In this document: in pieces, positions 28,053 through 33,604 of the stretch
Numbering within the stretch: position 1 is the first letter of the stretch
Layout of the letters: each line of letters begins with the position of its first letter
From: Lentisphaerota bacterium
GTDB lineage: Bacteria > Verrucomicrobiota > Kiritimatiellia > RFP12 > UBA1067
Direction of reading: 5' to 3'
Assembly: GCA_015061665.1 (NCBI GenBank)
Contig: SUWC01000032.1
Coordinates: 1-33,604 of the forward strand
Length of the DNA: 33,604 nt
Notes under the pieces: generated by a model
Seen by the model: the letters and a program-made list of their open reading frames with translations, nothing else
Told to the model about the DNA's origin: nothing
The model's database searches: none
Translations under genes and position numbers: made by a program

Positions 28053-28849
28053 TTGACTCCCTCCTCAAACGCCTCAAGAAGCGTGCTGTACTGCGCGGAC
28101 GGCTTCCATACGAAGCCGGCGGAGGTCTTCCGCTCGATCTCCGCGCCGCCGTAGGAATACTCGAATCCGTTCGCCTCTGCGAGCAGCCTCGCGCCGTCCC
28201 CGCGCCGCTCGAACTCCTCATGCAGGGCAAGCCGCGCGCGATGCCAGTCAGCGTCCGCCGGCAACTCCGCGGCAAATGCGCCGCGGTCGGTGATCGCACG
28301 GAAGATCTTCGCCTTCACCGCGTCCGCGCCGAGGTCTCGCCAGCCCGTCGGCGTCGTGTCGAGAAAACTGTCGACTGTGAACGTCTTGACACCCGTGTAG
28401 GCGCTGCCGAAGATTCCGAGGCGGAACGATCCGCGGCGCGGCGTCTCGACGGACACGAGCTCGGCGTTCAGGAAGGCGCGGCCACCGTGCGACGCGAAGA
28501 ACTCCGACAGAAAGTCCGCGAGCGGCGGAAGCTCCACCTTCCCGCCCCTGAGGAGCCCGCACTTCTCGAGCGCCGCGAGAAGCTCGCGTCCGAGCGGACT
28601 TCTCGCCTCGCCCGGCTCGGCGTAGTCGCCAGTCGCCGAGAACTCCGGTGCGAGAAGGATGCCGCGTTCGAGCACGACAGTCTCGGCGTGATGCGAGAGC
28701 GCGTATCCGAGCGCGAAGGCGCTTCCTCCGAGAATCAGAGTCCTCCGATCCTTCCCTTCCGCGAGCGCGGCGGCGAACGCCTGCGGCGAGAACGCCGCCA
28801 CGACGCCCGCAATTGCGCCGCACTTTAGAAATTCACGCCTGTTCATCAT
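28034..28849 (-). CDS. Tat-exported, short FAD-oxidoreductase-like protein
   Basis: I start at the ATG at 28849, which overlaps the LamG gene's stop as ATGA; a second ATG directly follows. The protein has 271 residues. A twin-arginine signal (NRREFLKCG, then a hydrophobic segment ending AFAA) marks folded, cofactor-loaded export. The mature part begins with a Rossmann-like strand-turn-helix, LILGGSAFALG. It deviates from GxGxxG, and VVLERG follows at the expected second strand. DSFLDTTPTGW recalls the FAD family's D(S/T)(S/T)G-type segment. At 271 residues it is much shorter than typical FAD_oxidored proteins and lacks a recognisable C-terminal half. It could be a partner subunit of the following 577-residue FAD protein, or a reduced relative. 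FAD binding is not certain. Confidence 0.72.
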   Translation of the reverse strand: MMNRREFLKCGAIAGVVAAFSPQAFAAALAEGKDRRTLILGGSAFALGYALSHHAETVVLERGILLAPEFSATGDYAEPGEARSPLGRELLAALEKCGLLRGGKVELPPLADFLSEFFASHGGRAFLNAELVSVETPRRGSFRLGIFGSAYTGVKTFTVDSFLDTTPTGWRDLGADAVKAKIFRAITDRGAFAAELPADADWHRARLALHEEFERRGDGARLLAEANGFEYSYGGAEIERKTSAGFVWKPSAQYSTLLEAFEEGVKWNTMS

Positions 28850-30540
28850 CTCACGATTATCGTAAGCCCAGGTGCGTTGCCATACGTCATGAAACCGGAC
28901 GGCTCCAGCGCGACGGGTAAAATGCGCAGGCACGATATCTTGCCTCGGAAGGCGTAGTTGCTCGACTTGTCAGCCTGTGTTCCGAGAATGAAGTCCGAAT
29001 CCATGTTGAATCCATTTTCGTATTCGACCGTCCCGCCAGGTTTGTAGTCGACGTACAGCTTGAGCTGCCGCGCCGTACCGTTATATACAAGTGCCAGATG
29101 ATGCCACTTGCCGTCCTTCCATGTCGAATCATTCGTGTATTTGACATTGGCATTTGCGACGGTAACGTCCCACGCCGTCTTGCCGCTTTTCACGCTCGAA
29201 ACCATCGCCTGGTTGATAACGACGGCATCGCCGCTGCGGGAGTAGAATCCGAAAAGGCCGCTGGCCCACTGCCACTCGGACCAGTCCTCGTCCTTGAAGA
29301 AGCACTCGATCGTGTAGTTCGCCTGCGAAGATATGGCGCTCCCAAGTTTGGGGAAGCGGATGAGCCCACCGCCGACCGAACTGGAGTCCCCAGATGTGGA
29401 CTTTCCCTCCCCGGTTGTCGTGAACTTAAGCGATTGCGGCTCCTTTACAAGTACATTGGCTGCGGATTGTTCTGCAGAGGCAAATATCCTTTCGCCCGGA
29501 GCGTCCGCATCATACACTGGCACAAGGCCCGTGTCCGGCGATCGCGTCAAAGCGGCTCCCTCCCCATCGGCAATGCCGCAGACCATGTCGCCACGCCCCG
29601 TCACAACATTCGCCGAAGTGCCGACCGTGCCATCCTTGAAATCCCAGAATCCGAGCGTTCCGCCTGCGGGAACCGAATAGTCGGGGCCAGCGGACATCAT
29701 TTCGGAGGTTTCGAGCGCGGCGGCCGTCACGCGCAGCGCGCAGATGTCGCCGCGGAAGTTGTGCGTCGGGCTGTTCGCCTTGCCGCCTGTTGTCGATCCG
29801 ATACGGAGCGCGGTCGCGGAGCCGGTCATCGCGGTGTTGGTGTAGGTAAGCGTCCCGACGAGATTGTAGTCGATGTAGCATTTCAAATCCCCAGAGTGCG
29901 ATGACGAATCGGTCTCGGCATAGACCATCGCTACATGACGCCACTCGTTGAGCAGATTCGTATTGTACACGGCAGTCGCACTACCCGACGTTTCAGCACT
30001 GTCATTAAACTGCGCGAACTTCACCTGGGTTGCGACCCCCTGTCCTAGGATCGGCGTCACATGACGATCATTGTCATTCTGCAGACAGAGCGGAACCGTC
30101 CAGCAACTAACGCTGTCGTCATCGAGCCTTGCCCAGAATTCAATCGTGAACGCAGAACGCCCCGCGAGCGAGCCTGAAAGATTCGCGATGTCGATGAAGC
30201 CACCGCATGGATAACCGCTTGTCGTCAGAGCGAAATGCACGGACTGCGGATAAGAGCATAGAACGGAACGGCCGGCGTAGATTATCGCACCGGGACGCGC
30301 GTCCGCATACGTCGGCTTGACGCCGGCGTTGCCGCTTGCCACATACGCCGTTCCCGTCCAATGCTCCGCATCGTCGGTCACCGTATCGACGGTAGCACCC
30401 GCTTCGCCGCCCTTGAAACTCCAGAATCCAATTAGGTTGTCGTCGGTCGCGGCCGACTGCAACGGCGTGAGCAATATGCATCCCGCGAACAACGACGCCT
30501 TCATGCCGGTGTATCGCCTTAATACCTTTAGCTTCTTCAT
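28846..30540 (-). CDS. Secreted protein with two tandem LamG (concanavalin A-like) domains
   Basis: I start at the ATG at 30540 (564 residues), with AAGGAG 8 nt upstream; an in-frame GTG three codons earlier is less likely. A signal peptide (~1-34, ending LQSAA) precedes two similar halves. Each opens with a GFW-F-K motif (LIGFWSFKGGEAG; TLGFWDFKDGTVG) and contains a jelly-roll LamG core (FTIEFWARL; YTIECFFKD). Each ends alike (EWRHVAMVY, FRGDICALRV; KWHHLALVY, FRGKISCLRI). The halves clearly arose by internal duplication. LamG/Laminin_G_3 domains often bind glycans. As the first, most highly transcribed gene of the GH operon it may capture substrate at the cell surface. No membrane anchor is seen. 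Binding specificity is unknown. Confidence 0.88.
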   Translation of the reverse strand: MKKLKVLRRYTGMKASLFAGCILLTPLQSAATDDNLIGFWSFKGGEAGATVDTVTDDAEHWTGTAYVASGNAGVKPTYADARPGAIIYAGRSVLCSYPQSVHFALTTSGYPCGGFIDIANLSGSLAGRSAFTIEFWARLDDDSVSCWTVPLCLQNDNDRHVTPILGQGVATQVKFAQFNDSAETSGSATAVYNTNLLNEWRHVAMVYAETDSSSHSGDLKCYIDYNLVGTLTYTNTAMTGSATALRIGSTTGGKANSPTHNFRGDICALRVTAAALETSEMMSAGPDYSVPAGGTLGFWDFKDGTVGTSANVVTGRGDMVCGIADGEGAALTRSPDTGLVPVYDADAPGERIFASAEQSAANVLVKEPQSLKFTTTGEGKSTSGDSSSVGGGLIRFPKLGSAISSQANYTIECFFKDEDWSEWQWASGLFGFYSRSGDAVVINQAMVSSVKSGKTAWDVTVANANVKYTNDSTWKDGKWHHLALVYNGTARQLKLYVDYKPGGTVEYENGFNMDSDFILGTQADKSSNYAFRGKISCLRILPVALEPSGFMTYGNAPGLTIIVR

Positions 30541-30677
30541 TGTTCTCACTCCTTGGTCTGTTATTTCTTGGTGGTGGCGCTCTTGCCCATGCGCAATGCG
30601 CTGATCACCCCTTAGACGAAATACATTCTACCACTTCGCCTCCAAGGGAGCAATACACGAAAGTGTATTTCAGCTGC
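30541..30677 (-). promoter_or_regulatory. Promoter, palindrome and RBS of the glycoside hydrolase operon
   Basis: On the minus strand TTGCTC (30653-30648), a 17-nt spacer and TAGAAT (30630-30625) make a good sigma70-type promoter. A perfect inverted repeat, AATACAC-GAAA-GTGTATT (30652-30669), abuts and overlaps the -35 box, a position suited to an activator or repressor. A related half-site, AAATACA, lies at 30619-30625 next to the -10. AAGGAG at 30554-30549 serves the LamG gene. The palindrome follows the histidine kinase stop but lacks a T-run, so a terminator role is less likely. Confidence 0.65.
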
Positions 30678-32762
30678 CTATGCTCTGGCCGGCCGCTCGA
30701 GGATTACCGCAACGTAGCCGCGGTTTTCTCCGAACGTCAGCGACATGCCAGAGCGCATCGCACGCTCGCGCATGTTGGAGATGCCGAAATGGCCCTCCTC
30801 CGGTCCCGGAGCGGCATCCACGGAGAAAGGCTCCCCGTCGTTGAGGACGCGCAGCGTAAATGCCCCCGCATCATCACCTTCGCTCACGACAATTACGTTC
30901 TTTGCGCCGCCATGCCTTACGGCGTTCCCGATCGCCTCGGACGCGATGGCAAGAAGGTCGCGTTTCACGCGTATTGGAAGGTCTGCCGGAAGCCCGCTGA
31001 GGAAACTGCGTACCCGCGTCTTCCCGGGCACGGACGCGTCGCGGCAGATGCGCCGCAACAGCGACTCGGGCGACTGCGATATGAATTCATCGCTCTGGAG
31101 GTCCATGATGGCGTCGCGTATCTCGCGCCGCGTCGCCTCGAGAACGTTCTCCGCCATCACAAGCGCCCCCGCCGCGGCCGGCGCGAGCGTGTCGCCCGCC
31201 GCCGTCTTCGCCGAGTACACCCAAAGCCTGGCGCCCGAAATGTGCTGTGATATCGTGTCGTGGAGCTCCGCCGCGATGCGTCGCCGGTCTGCTGCTATCG
31301 CCTTTGCGCGGATGCGCGCATGATGACGGCGGAACACAACGACGGCGGCGAATATGCATAACGCGGCGATTGCAGAGAGAAACGCAATCCACGCAAAGCC
31401 GAGCGTCCGCCTGGCCACCCATTGCCAGTCCGGGACGATCACGATGTCGTCGGCGCTCCGAGTCTGCAGGCGCAGGCCCTTGAAACTGAAGAGCCGGTCG
31501 CTGGCACCTCCTCCGAACGATACGTGTGCGTCCAAAACGCCGCGCACTCGGACCCGCGGCCGGTCCTCGATGCCCCGCGGAAGGCCGTCGGCGCCAGATG
31601 ACGGAAGCATGACATCAACGCGATTCCCGTCGACATCTACGATAATGCGGCCTCGAGGACCCTGCTCTGCGTTGACACCAACTACACGGCCATCTACTTC
31701 GACGAGGCGAAATTGCAGATCGTTGTCGTCAATAAAGCCATCGGCGTCTAAGCCCGCTCCCCCCGAAAGCGAAAGACGGTTGATTTCCGCCGGCTCCACG
31801 TGCTCGTCCGTGCGCCGCCAAAGCGCCCCCACCAATGCACTGCATTCGTCGCGGCTCGAAGGAAAGCCCACCGCCTCCACCATGACACCGACCGCCGGAA
31901 GGGAGTTTTCCGCGAACGCCCGCACAGAGGTCTTCCCTCGCTGGACTGTAAACGCTCCGTCCTCCTCGTAGACGCACGTTACCTCGCCCATGACGCGACA
32001 AGCATGGAGCCTTCGTCCGCGAGGGTTCCATGCGAGGAGTGAGCGCGCGTCGCATTCGGGCACTGAAAACGGGTCTTCCGGCGGCGCCTTCACAACCTTG
32101 AGCGACTTCGCGTCGAGCGCCTCGATCTCCGCGCCAATGAACTCATGTCGCGGGTTGAACATCGGAACGACGACTCCGTCCACTTCTACCTCCGCATCGC
32201 GGAACGCTGCGGGCTGGAGTCCGTCATTTCGCACGCGCACGCGTATCTCGCCGTCGGAAGTCAACAGGCAAAGGAGAAACGCCGGTTTCCCCGCTGCCTT
32301 GCCGTGCATTGCAGAAACGCCAACGCCGCGCACGCGCACGCGGCGGTTGTTGAAGTGCCCCGCCTTTATTTCAAGCACAGACCGCATGCGCGGCGGGGGG
32401 AGGTCTGCGTGCGCTACCAGCTTGACGCTCTCAAGAGCAACCCCAGGCTCAAGCAGCATCGGGTCCAAAGTCCCCGTCACATTCAAGATGTCGCCAGGCC
32501 CGATGCCGTCCAGCATGCAGGACGGAGGGTCTGAGAACGACGCAAAGTAGAGCGCATGTCCGTCCATGTCATCGACGTCGGTGGCCACGAACGCATCGTC
32601 CTCCCAGGGTATTTTGAACGCCACCTGCACTTCCAGCTCGCACTTTCCGCATGCGGCGATCTCGTCCGCCTCCATTGCGAGGACGTCCGAGATCTTCATG
32701 CGCGGCAACGCGAAGGCCGAAGCGGCAAACGCCGTGAACAAGAGTGTCAAAACGCATTTCAT
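30678..32762 (-). CDS. NarL-type sensor histidine kinase with large secreted OB-fold-like sensor region
   Basis: The protein has 694 residues with a signal peptide at ~1-18 (MKCVLTLLFTAFAASAFA). The extracytoplasmic part (~20-445) appears to hold about four OB-fold-like beta units with recurrent V-x-V-x-G strands (NRRVRVRGVGVSA; DAEVEVDGVVVPMF; RVRVRGVLDAH). One membrane segment follows (~453-475, WIAFLSAIAALCIFAAVVVF). The cytoplasmic half has a HisKA_3 dimerisation domain, IAAELHDTISQH, with phospho-accepting H501. The HATPase domain has SEAIGNAVRHGG (N613) and GHFGISNMRERA. This is the class paired with NarL/LuxR-type regulators. It starts 21 bp after the response regulator, so the two form one operon. 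The sensed ligand is unknown; the adjacent GH operon makes a glycan signal plausible. Confidence 0.9.
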   Translation of the reverse strand: MKCVLTLLFTAFAASAFALPRMKISDVLAMEADEIAACGKCELEVQVAFKIPWEDDAFVATDVDDMDGHALYFASFSDPPSCMLDGIGPGDILNVTGTLDPMLLEPGVALESVKLVAHADLPPPRMRSVLEIKAGHFNNRRVRVRGVGVSAMHGKAAGKPAFLLCLLTSDGEIRVRVRNDGLQPAAFRDAEVEVDGVVVPMFNPRHEFIGAEIEALDAKSLKVVKAPPEDPFSVPECDARSLLAWNPRGRRLHACRVMGEVTCVYEEDGAFTVQRGKTSVRAFAENSLPAVGVMVEAVGFPSSRDECSALVGALWRRTDEHVEPAEINRLSLSGGAGLDADGFIDDNDLQFRLVEVDGRVVGVNAEQGPRGRIIVDVDGNRVDVMLPSSGADGLPRGIEDRPRVRVRGVLDAHVSFGGGASDRLFSFKGLRLQTRSADDIVIVPDWQWVARRTLGFAWIAFLSAIAALCIFAAVVVFRRHHARIRAKAIAADRRRIAAELHDTISQHISGARLWVYSAKTAAGDTLAPAAAGALVMAENVLEATRREIRDAIMDLQSDEFISQSPESLLRRICRDASVPGKTRVRSFLSGLPADLPIRVKRDLLAIASEAIGNAVRHGGAKNVIVVSEGDDAGAFTLRVLNDGEPFSVDAAPGPEEGHFGISNMRERAMRSGMSLTFGENRGYVAVILERPARA

Positions 32763-32783
32763 CGTTTGGTGACCTGCTGCTGA

Positions 32784-33416
32784 CTACATAACCCCGGCGG
32801 GACGGGCTATGCCGCGCCTGATGGCTATTGATATCGCGCTCGCTCGATCATTTACGCCGAGCTTTTCGTAGGCATGCTTGAGCCGGACCTTCACGCCGTC
32901 CTCGGATATCCCAAGCTTGGCCGCCATCGCCTTGTTGTTGAACCCCTGGACGAGCAGCCCAACCGCCTCGCGCTCGACGGATGTGAGTTCGGGCTCTTCG
33001 CGCCTCGCCTTGTAGATGGCCTTGATGTCGTTTGGGATGTAGGCGCCGCCTTCCGCCACGGTGCGCACGGCCTTGACTATGTTCTCTGGATTGCGGTCCT
33101 TCAGGACATATCCCTTCGCGCCGGCGTTCAGTGCGGCATAGACGTCTTCCTCCGTCGAGCTCGTCGTTAGCATTACAACCTTGGCCGAAGGATCTGCGGC
33201 AAGTATCTCGCCTAGTGCGGCTATACCGTCCTTGCCCGGCATCCTGATATCGAGCAGGGTGACATCCGCCCCTGAGCGCTTCACGAGCTCTGCCGCGCCT
33301 TCTCCGTCCGCAAGTTCGCCGGCGATTTCAATGTCCTTGAAGAGTGAAAGCGCGTACTTTAGCCCCATTCGCACCACTGCATGGTCGTCAACGAGAAACA
33401 CCTTTATCTTCTTCAT
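32784..33416 (-). CDS. NarL/FixJ-family response regulator with LuxR-type DNA-binding domain
   Basis: The protein has 210 residues. The receiver domain (1-120) has the acidic pair at D10/D11, the phospho-acceptor D56 in TLLDIRMPG, the conserved threonine pair in VVMLTTSS, and K106-region GAKGYVLKD. The LuxR-type helix-turn-helix (~143-205) reads LTSVEREAVGLLVQG, NNKAMAAKLGISEDGVKVRLKHAYEKLGV. The length is standard. An excellent AAAGGAGG RBS (33430-33423) lies 6 nt before the ATG. It is co-transcribed with the histidine kinase and is likely to act on the GH operon promoter next door, and possibly on its own. Confidence 0.95.
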   Translation of the reverse strand: MKKIKVFLVDDHAVVRMGLKYALSLFKDIEIAGELADGEGAAELVKRSGADVTLLDIRMPGKDGIAALGEILAADPSAKVVMLTTSSTEEDVYAALNAGAKGYVLKDRNPENIVKAVRTVAEGGAYIPNDIKAIYKARREEPELTSVEREAVGLLVQGFNNKAMAAKLGISEDGVKVRLKHAYEKLGVNDRASAISIAIRRGIARPAGVM

Positions 33417-33604
33417 CCTCCGCCTCCTTTGACGTAATTATACCATATATGACGGTCCGCGGCACATCCGCCGCATGCAAATACCCCACCTTTGGGAAAC
33501 GCTACCGAGCCCTCGGAGGGCCTTGCGCGTTTTTGCGGGCTTCGGAGGGTTTTTGGAGTATGTTTTGCCGCGAATGCGAGTGCCGTCATCCCGTCAGCAG
33601 CTCG
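33417..33604 (-). promoter_or_regulatory. Leader of the two-component operon: extended -10 promoter, RBS and a small open frame to the window edge
   Basis: TGGTATAAT (33445-33437, minus strand) is an extended -10 with no good -35. AAAGGAGG lies at 33430-33423. Further upstream, GCCCT-CGG-AGGGC (33509-33521) is a short hairpin, and TCGGAGGG occurs twice (33513-33520 and 33542-33549), each followed by T-rich sequence on the plus strand. A minus-strand frame is open from the window edge to a TGA at 33415-33413, which overlaps the response regulator ATG as ATGA. It has an internal ATG at 33589 (58 residues, starting MTALAFAAKHTPK). Its last codons are simply the RBS, so it may be chance, a leader peptide, or the end of an upstream gene. 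Confidence 0.5.

Noticed and set aside
33509-33534. Intrinsic terminator on the plus strand (GCCCT-CGG-AGGGC followed by a T-run)
   Set aside because: The stem is only 5 bp, the T-run starts 8 nt after it, and no plus-strand gene is present for it to end.

Overview
The window is a GC-rich, densely packed bacterial segment in which every convincing gene lies on the minus strand, so transcription runs from high to low coordinates. The gene content fits an uncultured, probably gut-associated member of the Verrucomicrobiota/Kiritimatiellota/Lentisphaerota group. The supporting traits are secreted glycoside hydrolases without a SusC/SusD pair, a GPH-type sugar symporter, LamG and DUF4838 proteins, degenerate FGE-sulfatase-like secreted proteins, and a giant BspA/InlB-type surface protein. 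That assignment is inference from gene style; there is no rRNA or other phylogenetic marker here. No tRNA, rRNA, CRISPR array, transposase or phage gene was seen.

Layout in order of transcription: (1) 33416-30678, a NarL/LuxR-type response regulator and its histidine kinase, whose large secreted sensor half looks like tandem OB-folds. A strong RBS and an extended -10 precede them. (2) 30540-16551, a seven-gene glycan-degradation operon behind a good sigma70-like promoter that overlaps a perfect palindrome. It encodes a double-LamG secreted protein, a Tat-exported FAD oxidoreductase-like protein, a second FAD-dependent oxidoreductase, a clan-A-like TIM-barrel glycoside hydrolase, a GH127 beta-L-arabinofuranosidase-type enzyme, a beta-lactamase-fold/GH63-like fusion and a GH3 enzyme. 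The genes overlap or nearly touch. A probable terminator lies at 16427-16453. (3) 16364-10314, a five-gene operon with its own promoter and a 15-bp palindrome at the predicted start site: a small secreted protein, an FGE-sulfatase-like secreted protein, a DUF4838 protein, an AraR-architecture (GntR helix-turn-helix plus sugar-sensing domain) regulator and a GPH-family symporter. (4) 10194 to beyond base 1, one uninterrupted reading frame of at least 3398 codons for a secreted giant protein. It is built from six glycine-loop solenoid modules, putative Ig-like and InlB B-type repeats, three blocks of BspA-type leucine-rich repeats and the start of a C-terminal domain.

Taken together the locus reads as a sense-degrade-import unit. 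The two-component system or the AraR-like regulator senses glycan or sugar. LamG, GH, FAD and DUF4838 proteins act outside the cytoplasm on a plant or host glycan that probably contains L-arabinose. The GPH symporter imports the released sugar. The giant protein is probably an adhesin or surface-layer component under separate control.

The less expected features are short GC-rich palindromes of two families, found in coding frames and between genes; in two unrelated genes they encode the same GDRALP peptide. Others are the unusual enzyme fusion, the paired FAD genes, and the unnamed glycine-loop repeat of the giant protein.
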